From Candidatus Aenigmatarchaeota archaeon (GTDB taxonomy: Archaea; Aenigmatarchaeota; Aenigmatarchaeia; GW2011-AR5): a stretch of 64,000 nt of DNA. Made by a program: the position numbers and the translations under genes. Shown piece after piece: positions 47,411 to 56,460 of the stretch (its first letter is position 1; every line of letters begins with the position of its first letter). The stretch is from NCBI GenBank assembly GCA_016193585.1, contig JACPRW010000010.1, positions 40,962 to 104,961 on the forward strand, in the 5' to 3' direction. The notes under the pieces were generated by a model, which was not told the origin of the DNA, searched no databases, and saw only the letters and a program-made list of their open reading frames with translations.

Positions 47411-48193
47411 TTACTTGATTGCCTTCTTCGCTTCTTCGGCGAATTCCTGTGCCATGTCCTTGACTGTGGCAAGTGCCATGAGCAGGACCTGCTGGGCGTT
47501 GAGGCCTGATATCGACTCGACGTCGAATGCGAATGAGTTCTCATGAGCCTCTACCCTGACGCCGTCGCTCAGCTCAACGCAGCGCATGCAGAGAATGCAC
47601 TGCTGCTCGTTGACTACCTTTACCTTGCCGTCTTTTTTTTCAAAAACGTGCGTCGGGCACGCGTCCACGATTTTTTCGTCTGCCTTGTCGGGGCTTACCT
47701 TGACGACCGGCGTGTGCCGGTAGCCTGCTATCGACGCTTTCCATTTTGCATGGTCCCTGCCGAAGCCGAGCTGCGCGGTTGCGGAGAATTTGAGCCGCAC
47801 TCCCTCGAGCAGCTCCACGATGGGTATCTCCGTCTCGAGGACGGCGACACCGGCGTCCTGCGATGCGATGTCTCCTGACCTGACGGTGCACGGTCCTGTC
47901 TTCTCGAGGGTCAGGATGGCCTCGCAGTTGGAGCAGCCTTTGCCGTTGCATTTGCAGTCGTCCTTGAGCTTGTACGATTTCGGGTCAAAAACAAGTGGGA
48001 TGAGGCCGAGCCGGTGCGCGATGACCTCGTCGAAGAGCCCGGAGGTGTTCTCCTCCATGTCAACGTATTCTATGGCGAGCACTGGTATTTCGTTCGTCAT
48101 GGTCCTGCGCAGGGCGTTGGCGAACGCTGCATCAGTGCCCTCCAGCACAAACGTAAGTTTCCGGTCTGACTTTTCCAGAATGCGAAAATTCAT
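47411..48193 (-). CDS. rpoD: RNA polymerase subunit D (with Fe-S-type Cys insert)
   Basis: AFANALRRTMTNEIPVLAIEYVDMEEN; CPTHVF..CILCMRC. Confidence 0.93.
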   Translation of the reverse strand: MNFRILEKSDRKLTFVLEGTDAAFANALRRTMTNEIPVLAIEYVDMEENTSGLFDEVIAHRLGLIPLVFDPKSYKLKDDCKCNGKGCSNCEAILTLEKTGPCTVRSGDIASQDAGVAVLETEIPIVELLEGVRLKFSATAQLGFGRDHAKWKASIAGYRHTPVVKVSPDKADEKIVDACPTHVFEKKDGKVKVVNEQQCILCMRCVELSDGVRVEAHENSFAFDVESISGLNAQQVLLMALATVKDMAQEFAEEAKKAIK

Positions 48194-48251
48194 AGAATCG
48201 CTCCGTTGTCCTTTTCATCAGCAAAGGATTAAAATATACGTGCAGGTGATG

Positions 48252-48641
48252 CTACACTCTTCTTCCACGCCGCCCTCCCTTTTTCCGTATCGAATCATGG
48301 GAAATCGGCGTGACGTCCTCGATGCTGCCTATCCTGAAGCCTGCGCGCGCCAGTGCACGGATTGCCGGCTGCGCTCCCTGGCCGGGTATCTTGGACTTGT
48401 TTCCTCCCGGGGCGCGTATCTTGATGTGCAGGTTGGTGATGCCTATGGCAACCGCCTTGTCGGCTGCTTTCCGGGCGGCTTTCATCGCAGTGAACGGCTT
48501 TCCCTTGTTCATATCCTTGTCAGAAACCATGCCGCCGCTTGCGACAGCTATGGTTTCGGCGCCGGTCAGGTCGGTTATGTGCACGATGGTATTGTTCATC
48601 GACGAAAAAATATGCGCTATGCCCCACTTTTCTCTTGCCAT
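48252..48641 (-). CDS. rps11: Ribosomal protein S11
   Basis: [27 protein letters not shown]. Confidence 0.95.
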   Translation of the reverse strand: MAREKWGIAHIFSSMNNTIVHITDLTGAETIAVASGGMVSDKDMNKGKPFTAMKAARKAADKAVAIGITNLHIKIRAPGGNKSKIPGQGAQPAIRALARAGFRIGSIEDVTPISHDSIRKKGGRRGRRV

Positions 48642-48654
48642 ACGTCAACACCTG

Positions 48655-49137
48655 CTATGCAGTTTTCGGTTCCCCCGCCGGCACGTGCGCGAGGATTATC
48701 TTTTCCTCCAGCACTTTGGGAACAAGATAGCTCGGCCAGAGTATCTTCCGGCGGTCAACAATCACGTGTCCGTGGACAATGAGCTGGCGTGCATGCTTGA
48801 CTGAATGCGCGTATCCCTTCTTGTACACGAGTGTCTGCAGCCGCCTGTCGAGGATGTCCTCGAGCCCTATGTCGAGGATGTCCTCGAGCTTCGAGCAGCT
48901 GATGCCCAGCTTGTTGAGCTTCTCGAAAAGTATGCGTTCTTTCTGTTCGTCATGTTTTGCCTGCAGCGCGCGCGCCCGCTGCCTGAAATTCCTGAGGATG
49001 GACTGGGTGCGCCACACCTCGCGCTTCCGACGCAGCCCGAACGACTGGAGGAGCTTCTTTTCCTTGTCTATCCTGTCCTTGTCGAAAGGCCTGAGTGGCC
49101 GTTCGTACTTCTTGCGCTGCTTTTTTGGATGGCCCAT
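48655..49137 (-). CDS. rps4: Ribosomal protein S4
   Basis: EDILDRRLQTLVYKKGYAHSVKHARQLIVHGHVIV. Confidence 0.95.
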   Translation of the reverse strand: MGHPKKQRKKYERPLRPFDKDRIDKEKKLLQSFGLRRKREVWRTQSILRNFRQRARALQAKHDEQKERILFEKLNKLGISCSKLEDILDIGLEDILDRRLQTLVYKKGYAHSVKHARQLIVHGHVIVDRRKILWPSYLVPKVLEEKIILAHVPAGEPKTA

Positions 49138-49169
49138 ACTATCTCACAATATCAAGAACGCTGGTGATG

Positions 49170-49655
49170 TTATTTTTTCGCCTCCTGTTTCGGCGCCGAA
49201 GCCGCAGGTTTCTGCGCCGCCCGCGCTGCCTTCTTCATGACGCCGACGGATTTCTGCGTCCTGAACGAGCTGCGTGTCCTTTGGCCGCGCACCGGCTGTC
49301 CCAGCGAGTGCCGCACGCCGCGGTATGCCCTGATTCGCCTGAGCGTGTTGATGTCGTCCCGCTGCCGCAGGTCAAGGATGGAACCAGTGAAGTGCAGGTC
49401 AGTTCCTGTTTCAGGGTCCCTCCGCCTGTTGAGCATCCAGCGGGGAAACGTCGGATTGGTGATAGCTTGCGCGAGTTCCTGCAGTTCGCTGTCGCTCAGA
49501 AGCCCTATCTTCTTCTTCGGGTCGACCTTGCTTGTCAGGCACAAGGCATGCGAGAATGTCTTGCCGATGCCCTTTATTCTCCGTAGCGCCCGCTCGGCCG
49601 CAAGATTCCCCGGCAAGTCAGTTGCCAAAAACCGCACGATTTTTCTAGGCTCCAC
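49170..49655 (-). CDS. rps13: Ribosomal protein S13
   Basis: IVRFLATDLPGNLAAERALRRIKGIGKTFSHALC. Confidence 0.93.
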   Translation of the reverse strand: MEPRKIVRFLATDLPGNLAAERALRRIKGIGKTFSHALCLTSKVDPKKKIGLLSDSELQELAQAITNPTFPRWMLNRRRDPETGTDLHFTGSILDLRQRDDINTLRRIRAYRGVRHSLGQPVRGQRTRSSFRTQKSVGVMKKAARAAQKPAASAPKQEAKK

Positions 49656-49685
49656 AAAAATACCTCTTGCTTCGGGGTCTATTCC

Positions 49686-49784
49686 ATACTATACCCAGAG
49701 ACATTAATATTTGAACAAATTAATGTCTCTGGCATATCCTGAATGACACTATACAATGTTCAATAATTTATGTCATTCAGTATA
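49686..49784. repeat. Hairpin element, copy E4
   Basis: CCAGAGACATTAAT..ATTAATGTCTCTGG and CTGAATGACA..TGTCATTCAG; loops carry TTGAACA / TGTTCAA. Confidence 0.8.
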
Positions 49785-49835
49785 ATTGGCACGACCACGC
49801 CAGCATCAGTTTAATATAAGGCAAAGCTTAAAATC

Positions 49836-50339
49836 TTGTTGTTCGTCAGAGAATCCAAACTTTTTATTGCTGCACGGCAAACTACTACCGTGAAAGTTGC
49901 TGACGTGATGTCGCGGCGCGTGGTGGCGCTCAAGCCCTCGCATACGCTGCACGACGCGCTGAAGCTGTTTGCTGCCAACAGGATTTCCGGCTGCCCGGTG
50001 ACGAGCCGCGGGAAGCTCGTAGGCGTGCTGTCCCAGTCCGACATCATCGCCCTGATTGACGTGCATGCGAAAATACAGAAGGAAACGACGTCACTGGTTC
50101 TTGCTGCGCTCGTGTCGGAAAAATACGATGCGCTCAAGCCCGCGATCAGGAAGCTGCTGAACCACGAAGTAAGAAGGTACATGCAAGGGAACGTGGTCAC
50201 CATCAGCTCTGGTGATGACCTCTATGAAGCCGCGAAGCTGATGAACAAGCACAAAATAGAGCGCCTCCCGGTGGTCGATGGCATGAGGCCGGTCGGCATC
50301 ATCTCGAAGAGCGACATCGCCAGAGCTTTGGGGGAGTAA
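49836..50339 (+). CDS. CBS-domain protein
   Basis: VADVMSRRVVALKPSHTLHDALKLFAANRISGCPV; second CBS. Confidence 0.9.
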   Translation: MLFVRESKLFIAARQTTTVKVADVMSRRVVALKPSHTLHDALKLFAANRISGCPVTSRGKLVGVLSQSDIIALIDVHAKIQKETTSLVLAALVSEKYDALKPAIRKLLNHEVRRYMQGNVVTISSGDDLYEAAKLMNKHKIERLPVVDGMRPVGIISKSDIARALGE

Positions 50340-50391
50340 GCTGAACTGTCGGGAGAAACACTGCCTCGATCAGTTCTTCGAACAGCTGTGC

Positions 50392-50769
50392 TTATTCTTC
50401 TGTATCATCTTCAAGAGCTATTCGTTCCCTGCCGAGTCTGTACAATGTTCCTTCGTAATGTTCGAGCAGCCCTGCTTGCAGTAATGCTGTAGTAACAGGA
50501 TAGGGGAAACGTTCCTCGGTTTCGGGCAGGTAGACCGTTTCCTGAGTATCAACGTGACCGCCGGCGTCGGCACGTTTCTCATCCAGCTTCCTGTAAGCGA
50601 TACGTAATAACGCCTCTGCATCCGGCAAAAAGAAAAAAGCAGGGCCTTGATATCCTGGAGGGGGCTCGAAGCCATAAGACGCGTTTCCTCGTAACTGCAA
50701 CGTGCCATCATGCACTTCTCTTCCTGTCTCAGTTGATAACAAAAGTTCTCGCAATCTGTTGCTCGGCAT
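50392..50769 (-). CDS. Hypothetical protein
   Basis: ORF only. Confidence 0.45.
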   Translation of the reverse strand: MPSNRLRELLLSTETGREVHDGTLQLRGNASYGFEPPPGYQGPAFFFLPDAEALLRIAYRKLDEKRADAGGHVDTQETVYLPETEERFPYPVTTALLQAGLLEHYEGTLYRLGRERIALEDDTEE

Positions 50770-50812
50770 ACGATTACCTCTTGTGAGAATCTGTCTGACG
50801 TAATGAAAGCAG

Positions 50813-51574
50813 TCAGCAGCTTACATTTCTTGACTTTTCTTCAACAGGGACAAAGGTGTTGCCAGAATGCTCGTATCGTGTAACTCGTACACGGCAACGA
50901 GAGCCATTGTTCTTCTCGACAACTGTTTCAAATCCGTAGAGATAACGGGCGGGATCACCTGGCAGAAACCCATGAAAGCTTCCTGGAGGACCAGGTGGCG
51001 TTATGGTAAGTCCGGAAGTTTCCAGTCTGTCAGGGAAAAAAGGTCCATGAAATTCAAACGAGGCACCTGGTCCGGCTGATTGGGCAAATAGAGTATCCAT
51101 AGTCGCGCCATCAAGGACTTGATAGTTGTAGCGATATTCGTTTCTCTGCGTATCAAAAACAATGTGTCTTGTAAGCAGCTCACCGGTACCGTCTCCGGTT
51201 ACATCAGCGCAGCCTACAACAAGATTTCGTAGAGGGTAGTCTCCTTTTCGTAGAGGGGAGTCTCCTCTGGACGGACCATCGGCCCTTACATACCAAAGGG
51301 GTATCGACGGTATGGCTGCGTTATCACAACCGTATACGCGCGCGTTTATGCGTGACACCCTTCCATCAGTGGCCGGCTCTTCAGGGATTCGCTCGTACCC
51401 TGGTGTTGCTGTTGGTCGTGGCGCCGCTGTTGGCACTGCTGTTGGTGTCGGCGTACCTGTGGTGTACGCGACCGCTGTCTTTGGAATAGCAGACGGCGCA
51501 GGCGAAGCTGCCTGACTGCAGCCAGCAAGCAATGCGGCTAGCACTGCCGGACGCAGGTACGTTCCTATTCGCAT
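50813..51574 (-). CDS. Putative lipoprotein with Thr/Pro-rich linker
   Basis: LAALLAGCSQAASPAPS lipobox-like; TPTPTAVPTAAPRPTATP. Confidence 0.6.
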   Translation of the reverse strand: MRIGTYLRPAVLAALLAGCSQAASPAPSAIPKTAVAYTTGTPTPTAVPTAAPRPTATPGYERIPEEPATDGRVSRINARVYGCDNAAIPSIPLWYVRADGPSRGDSPLRKGDYPLRNLVVGCADVTGDGTGELLTRHIVFDTQRNEYRYNYQVLDGATMDTLFAQSAGPGASFEFHGPFFPDRLETSGLTITPPGPPGSFHGFLPGDPARYLYGFETVVEKNNGSRCRVRVTRYEHSGNTFVPVEEKSRNVSC

Positions 51575-51711
51575 GAGAATCGTATAAACCCTCGTAGGAA
51601 AGTATTTAAAGGTTATGTATTTTGCTTCTCTATAGTAATAACAAGTTTACTTTGTATAAAACTCACCACGATATCTATGCAGAGGCTGGACATTCCTGAG
51701 AACGCTGCTCG

Positions 51712-51876
51712 TTACGCAGGTTTCGCCCACTTGAACCTTCTTGGGTCCCTGCCGAGCTTGAGCAGGTTCTTTTCGCATTTCTTGCTGCAGAACCAGCTTA
51801 TCTTGCCTGCCCTGTCGACGACCATGGTACCGGTCCCTGCTTCGAGCGTGCCGCTGCAAAACGAGCATTTCGCCAT
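51712..51876 (-). CDS. rpl24e: Ribosomal protein L24e
   Basis: MAKCSFCSGTLEAGTGTMVVDRAGKISWFCSKKCEKNLLKLGRDPRRFKWAKPA. Confidence 0.95.
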   Translation of the reverse strand: MAKCSFCSGTLEAGTGTMVVDRAGKISWFCSKKCEKNLLKLGRDPRRFKWAKPA

Positions 51877-51967
51877 TCAGAACCCACCATTATATTCAAA
51901 AATCTTTCAGATTTTTCAGCATCTCCGATGCTGTAATGTAGTCAGTTCCTGACCTCCGAAAGAAGTT

Positions 51968-52177
51968 TTACCTTCTGCCGTAGCTTTCGCTTGACTCCAT
52001 TTCCGTTTCCCTGAGCATGAGCACGTCGCCGAGCCTGACCGGGCCGAGGACGTTGCGCGTAAGGACTTTGCCCTTGTCCCTTCCGTCGGTGAGGCGGCAC
52101 TTGACCGAGACAACGCCCTTGGCTCCGTGCCTTCCGAGTATTGTTATAACTTCAGCCGGTATTGCATCGTCTGCCAT
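51968..52177 (-). CDS. rps28e: Ribosomal protein S28e
   Basis: VVSVKCRLTDGRDKGKVLTRNVLGPVRLGDVLMLRETEMES. Confidence 0.95.
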   Translation of the reverse strand: MADDAIPAEVITILGRHGAKGVVSVKCRLTDGRDKGKVLTRNVLGPVRLGDVLMLRETEMESSESYGRR

Positions 52178-52249
52178 ATCGCATCAGTCGCCAGTTTTTA
52201 GGATGTCGTCTGGTGAAGCGGGTATTTTTCAAGTGGTGAATGGGTTCCA

Positions 52250-52573
52250 TTATCCCTTGACCAGGTCATCGAATTTTTTCTTCCCTTCGCCTGCGTCCAC
52301 AATTGCGATAGCTGCCGAACCAACGTCTAAACCAGCAGCCCTGCCGAGCTCGTTTTTGCTCGGGATTTTGACGAACGGTATTTTCTTCTCCTCGCACATG
52401 ACCGGCAGATGCATGATGATTTCAGGGGGGTCGACGTCCTCTGCCGTGATGACCAGTTTTGCTACGTTGCGCTCGACGGCTTTCGTCGCCTCGTTGACGC
52501 CTTTCCGTATCTTGCCGGTGTCTCTGGAGATTTCAATGAGTTCTAGAATGTCGTCCACTTTCATAGGAATCAC
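52250..52573 (-). CDS. rpl7ae: Ribosomal protein L7Ae
   Basis: GKIRKGVNEATKAVERNVAKLVITAEDVDPPEIIMHLP. Confidence 0.95.
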   Translation of the reverse strand: MIPMKVDDILELIEISRDTGKIRKGVNEATKAVERNVAKLVITAEDVDPPEIIMHLPVMCEEKKIPFVKIPSKNELGRAAGLDVGSAAIAIVDAGEGKKKFDDLVKG

Positions 52574-52763
52574 CTCAAGTCGTGGATTAACCTTATCAGG
52601 GAAAAGTTCTTATAGCAATACAAGGGACAAAAAGGATGCCACCTCATACTGCATAGTGGTTCTTGCATGTCGCATTCCGCGTGCAGTAACCACTGTTTGA
52701 AAACCGTGGAATGTGAGCATTTAAAAGTTGTCATCAAAGTATGCTTCGTCAAATGCCGGGGGG

Positions 52764-52943
52764 ATGCACGTGACAGGAAGCAAGTTTCTCAAGATCAAAT
52801 GCGCGAAGTGCATGAACGAGCAGATTATGTTCAGCAAGCCTTCGATGAGCGTCAAATGCCTCGTGTGCGGCGAACTCCTTGCGACAGCAACAGGCGGCAA
52901 GGGGGCGATAAAGGCGACTGTTGTCGAGGAGCTCGACAGGTGA
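52764..52943 (+). CDS. rps27e: Ribosomal protein S27e
   Basis: [42 protein letters not shown]. Confidence 0.93.
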   Translation: MHVTGSKFLKIKCAKCMNEQIMFSKPSMSVKCLVCGELLATATGGKGAIKATVVEELDR

Positions 52944-52947
52944 CCAC

Positions 52948-53703
52948 ATGAAAAAAAGGGGATTGCCGTCGCAGGGCGAGCTCGTCATAGGTCGTGTAAC
53001 GAAACTCAACCCCAATTCCGCCTTTATCGAGCTCATCGAATACGAGCACAGCTATGAGGGCATGGTCCATATTTCCGAGATTGCGTCGGGATGGGTCAGG
53101 GATATACGGAATCACCTTCGTGCCGGCCAGCTTGCCGTAGCCCGTGTTATGCGCGTCGAGGACAGGGGCATGAGCCTCTCCATCAAGCGCGTCAGCCAGA
53201 ATGACGCGAACGAGAAGATGAAAGAGTTCAACCTCGAGAAGAAGGCCGACAAGATGCTCGAGATGGTCGCGGTCAAAGCGAAGCTGAGCACCGGCGAAAC
53301 GCAGAAGAAGCTCGGGTTTGTGCTTCAGGAGAATTTCGGGACGCTCTACGAAGGGTTCAAGCGCGCGCTGCAGAACCCCGAATCGCTCAGGAAGCGGGGC
53401 ATAGAGGATAACTGGATAGAGCTGCTCAGGGAGGTCGCTGAAAAGAACATCGAGCAGAAGGAATTCGAATTCAGGGCGCGGCTGCTGGTAAAAACTTATA
53501 AACCGGACGGTGTAAATATTATAAAGAGGGTCCTGAAGGAAGCGGAAAACAGCGACCTGGAAGTCAAGTATATTTCTGCGCCAGAGTACCTTGTTAAATA
53601 CAAGACAAAGGTGGCGAAGAAAGGGGAGAAGGAGTTTCTCGAAAAACTCGAATCCCTCAAGGCAAAGGACGCGGACATTCAGTTCGAGGTCATTAAAGTC
53701 TGA
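52948..53703 (+). CDS. Translation initiation factor aIF2 alpha
   Basis: GELVIGRVTKLNPNSAFIELIEYEHSYEGMVHISEIASGWVRDI. Confidence 0.93.
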   Translation: MKKRGLPSQGELVIGRVTKLNPNSAFIELIEYEHSYEGMVHISEIASGWVRDIRNHLRAGQLAVARVMRVEDRGMSLSIKRVSQNDANEKMKEFNLEKKADKMLEMVAVKAKLSTGETQKKLGFVLQENFGTLYEGFKRALQNPESLRKRGIEDNWIELLREVAEKNIEQKEFEFRARLLVKTYKPDGVNIIKRVLKEAENSDLEVKYISAPEYLVKYKTKVAKKGEKEFLEKLESLKAKDADIQFEVIKV

Positions 53704-53746
53704 TGGTCAAAATTATAGAATGGGATAAGCACTCGCATAACATGGG

Positions 53747-53771
53747 ATGCGACACGCGGAGCGTGGGGCAT
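53747..53771 (+). promoter_or_regulatory. Start-codon-proximal hairpin, copy 2 (nop10)
   Basis: ATGC-GA-CACGC-gga-GCGTG-GG-GCAT then T-ATG. Confidence 0.6.
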
Positions 53772-53772
53772 T

Positions 53773-53940
53773 ATGGCACCGATGCTGAGGCGCTGCGGGG
53801 CATGCGGCCGGTACAGCACTGCTCGGCAGTGCCCGTCATGCAGTTCGCCGACAGTCGGTGCGCATCCGCCGAAATTCTCGTTTCCTGACAAATACGGCGA
53901 ATACAGGCGGAAGGCAAAGCAGCGGACGACGCAGCCATGA
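53773..53940 (+). CDS. nop10: H/ACA RNP protein Nop10
   Basis: MAPMLRRCGACGRYSTARQCPSCSSPTVGAHPPKFSFPDKYGEYRRKAKQRTTQP. Confidence 0.95.
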   Translation: MAPMLRRCGACGRYSTARQCPSCSSPTVGAHPPKFSFPDKYGEYRRKAKQRTTQP

Positions 53941-53967
53941 AACGTAATACGACGTTCATAGAATGGC

Positions 53968-53999
53968 ATGCGACTACGTGCAGCAGCACGGAGGGGCAT
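53968..53999 (+). promoter_or_regulatory. Start-codon-proximal hairpin, copy 3 (PAC2-family gene)
   Basis: ATGC-GA-CTaCGTGC-agca-GCACGgAG-GG-GCAT then T-ATG. Confidence 0.6.
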
Positions 54000-54000
54000 T

Positions 54001-54768
54001 ATGGAGACGACAATCAAAGTCCTTGAAAAAGTGAAGCTCAGGAAACCGATACTCGTCGAAGGGCTGCCCGGAATCGGCAATGTTGGCCGCGTCGCAGCGG
54101 GCTACCTGGTGAGCGAACTCAAGATGAAGCGGTTCGCCGAGCTCTATTCCCCCCATTTCCTGCCGCTGGTCATCATACACGACGACAGCGTCGCGCAGGT
54201 GCTCAGGTGCGAATTCTATTACTACAAGGGGAAGGAAAACGACATTATCGTTCTGACAGGCGACACGCAGAGCATATCGCCGGAAGGGCACTATGACGTG
54301 TGCGAAAAGGTGCTCGACTTTTGCGAGAAGCTCGGTGTAAAGCGCATCGTCACGCTCGGCGGTTTTGCCGAAGGTAAGATAGTCGAGGAGCCGAAAGTCA
54401 TCGGCGCGGTGACCGACAAGAAGCTCATCAAGACGTACGGTCATCTTGGCATCGATTTCGGCAAGCAGCAGCCTGTAGGAACCATTGTCGGCGCCTCGGG
54501 CCTGCTCATTGGCCTCGGAAAGATACGCGGCATGGATGGCATCTGCCTGATGGGCGAGACACTCGGTTTGCCGCTGCTGACCGACCCGAAAGCGGCGGAC
54601 AAGGTGCTGCAGGCTCTCGCGAAGATGCTCAATCTCAGGATGGACCTGAACAAGCTGGAAAAGATTATCAAGGAAATGGAGGAAAAAATCAAGAAGACGG
54701 AAAAAATACACAAGAAGATTCTCGAGGAGCTCCCGAAATCCAAAGAAGACATCAAGTACATCGGCTGA
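54001..54768 (+). CDS. PAC2-family (proteasome assembly chaperone-like) protein
   Basis: LVEGLPGIGNVGRVAAGYLV...GDTQSISPEGHYDVCEKVLDF. Confidence 0.88.
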   Translation: METTIKVLEKVKLRKPILVEGLPGIGNVGRVAAGYLVSELKMKRFAELYSPHFLPLVIIHDDSVAQVLRCEFYYYKGKENDIIVLTGDTQSISPEGHYDVCEKVLDFCEKLGVKRIVTLGGFAEGKIVEEPKVIGAVTDKKLIKTYGHLGIDFGKQQPVGTIVGASGLLIGLGKIRGMDGICLMGETLGLPLLTDPKAADKVLQALAKMLNLRMDLNKLEKIIKEMEEKIKKTEKIHKKILEELPKSKEDIKYIG

Positions 54769-54861
54769 ATCACGGGGGCGCTGCGCATTATTCGTCCTCG
54801 GCATTATGGTGCTGATTGCTCTGCAATCGCACAATTCGTCAGATTCCTTAGAATCTGACGA

Positions 54862-54956
54862 TATAGTGAAACCAGAAAAGAAACGGAACATGTTTCTGGT
54901 TTCACGGTGAGGAGTCCAAGAAAGTCGTACGCCGATTGTTTTCTTGGACGACTATA
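54862..54956. repeat. Hairpin element, copy E5
   Basis: TATAGTGAAACCAGAAA..TTTCTGGTTTCAC and GTCCAAGAAA..TTTCTTGGAC gACTATA. Confidence 0.8.
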
Positions 54957-55006
54957 AGGTTAAAAATTTATAGATTCTATAGAGGGCATACGTTCTGTAG
55001 GTAGAT

Positions 55007-55204
55007 ATGATGTTTTCTTACCCGCGACTGACCAGATTCGAAAAGGCTCGGATTATAGCCGCCCGGGCATTGCAGATATCAATGGGGGCGCCGGTTTTGC
55101 TGAAAACCGAGCTTCACGACCCCAAGGAGATAGCAGTGCACGAATTTGACCTCGGGATCCTGCCGATAACCGTCAAGAGAACGCCGCCCAGGAGGATTGA
55201 GTAG
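55007..55204 (+). CDS. rpoK: RNA polymerase subunit K
   Basis: [25 protein letters not shown]. Confidence 0.93.
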   Translation: MMFSYPRLTRFEKARIIAARALQISMGAPVLLKTELHDPKEIAVHEFDLGILPITVKRTPPRRIE

Positions 55205-55206
55205 TC

Positions 55207-55812
55207 ATGATGAAGAAAGAGCGCCTGTTGCTGCCGAGGGAAAAGTACCTCTCGGCAGGCGTCCATATAGGCATGACATCGAAGACTGCGGACATGCAGC
55301 GATTTATCTACAAGATACGGCCTTCAGGCCTTGCGGTCATGAACATCGGCCTTCTTGATAAGCGCATCGGCATAGCCGCGAACATGCTCAGCCAGCGGAA
55401 GAAGATACTTGTCGTTTCCAAGAAAGAAAATGGCTTTGAGCCTGCCAGAAAATTTGCCGAAGTGGTGGGAGCGAAGGCGACGACCGGCAGATTCATGCCC
55501 GGTTCGCTCACCAACCCGACCTATAAGGAATTTTTCGAGCCAGACATCTTGATAGTGACCGATCCTGGCATGGACAAGCAGGCGATAAAAGAAGCGGTGC
55601 AGATGCGCATCCCTATCGTCGGTCTTGCAGACACGTTCAACGAGACATCGTACCTTGATTTTATTCTGCCGTGCAACAACAAGGGCAAGAAATCGCTCGC
55701 ACTCATCTACTGGCTCCTGGCAAAGCTTATTGTCGAAAAGCGCGCGGCGGAGAAGGGGGAAAAAGTAGAATTCCAGCTGAAGCCCGAAGACTTCGGGTAT
55801 GAAGGGCAGTAA
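55207..55812 (+). CDS. rps2: Ribosomal protein S2
   Basis: GVHIGMTSKTADMQRFIYKIRPSGLAVMNIGLLDKRI. Confidence 0.93.
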   Translation: MMKKERLLLPREKYLSAGVHIGMTSKTADMQRFIYKIRPSGLAVMNIGLLDKRIGIAANMLSQRKKILVVSKKENGFEPARKFAEVVGAKATTGRFMPGSLTNPTYKEFFEPDILIVTDPGMDKQAIKEAVQMRIPIVGLADTFNETSYLDFILPCNNKGKKSLALIYWLLAKLIVEKRAAEKGEKVEFQLKPEDFGYEGQ

Positions 55813-55831
55813 AAAGGGAAAAAGAAAGAGC

Positions 55832-56359
55832 TTACGCTTTCTGTGCAACGATTCCAGCGACCTGCTTCACGGTTTCTGCGTTTTCTTCATAGACGCGCGG
55901 TTCCAGAATCCTGTAGAGCTGGTCGTCGTTGCCGACAGGCTTCATGTTCAGGAGATAGTCGCCGAAGATGCCCGAAGCCGTGACGGTGTTGTAGTAGTTT
56001 ATCCGGTGGTGCTGGATGACGAGCTTCAGTGCGCCACTTTCCGAATCGAAGGTTGCGACGAGTGTTCCTGTCTTCTTGTCGAACGTAACGTCGCCTGAAT
56101 CCAGTTCGACTGCCTTGCCGTTGAGCAGCAGGTAGTAGCTTTGGTACGCAAACGTGCCGCCCTCCCTGTCCACGGCAAGGAACACTGCAGAGACCGCCGT
56201 GCTGTCCTTGACCGCCACGCCTTTCATCACGAGCGTTTCGGGATAGTCATTGGTATCGTAGTATGGCATCCCCGGTTCTATTTTCGTGCTGAGTACCTCG
56301 CTTGCAAATGCAAGGCTGGTGACCAGCACGACGGCAACCGCTGCCATGGATATTTTTTT
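55832..56359 (-). CDS. Secreted hypothetical protein
   Basis: MKKISMAAVAVVLVTSLAFASE signal peptide. Confidence 0.6.
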   Translation of the reverse strand, partial: KKISMAAVAVVLVTSLAFASEVLSTKIEPGMPYYDTNDYPETLVMKGVAVKDSTAVSAVFLAVDREGGTFAYQSYYLLLNGKAVELDSGDVTFDKKTGTLVATFDSESGALKLVIQHHRINYYNTVTASGIFGDYLLNMKPVGNDDQLYRILEPRVYEENAETVKQVAGIVAQKA

Positions 56360-56460
56360 CATGGTTATCACCGCACGTATGTGGAGCAGGCGCTTTTTCA
56401 ATACGTGCGAAATGAGAGGGTTTTTGCCCTATTGCCCTGGGGTATAGAGAATTGCGTTGC

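Noticed and set aside
48845-48905. Tandem repeat GTCGAGGATGTCCTCGAGC in rps4
   Set aside because: Encodes the LEDILDIGLEDILDRRLQT segment similar to ordinary archaeal S4; coincidental codon-level repeat.
51370-51500. GTTGCTGTTGG-type low-complexity repeats
   Set aside because: Explained by the Thr/Pro-rich linker of the putative lipoprotein.
53703-53888. 61-aa ORF MVKIIEWDKHSHNMGCDTRS... before the PAC2-family gene
   Set aside because: Overlaps the hairpin motif and the true nop10 gene in another frame (53773..53940).
54862-54956. Kissing-loop interaction in E5
   Set aside because: Loops AGAAACGGAACATG and GTCGTACGCCGATTGT show only ~3 contiguous complementary bases; E5 kept in the family on architecture only.
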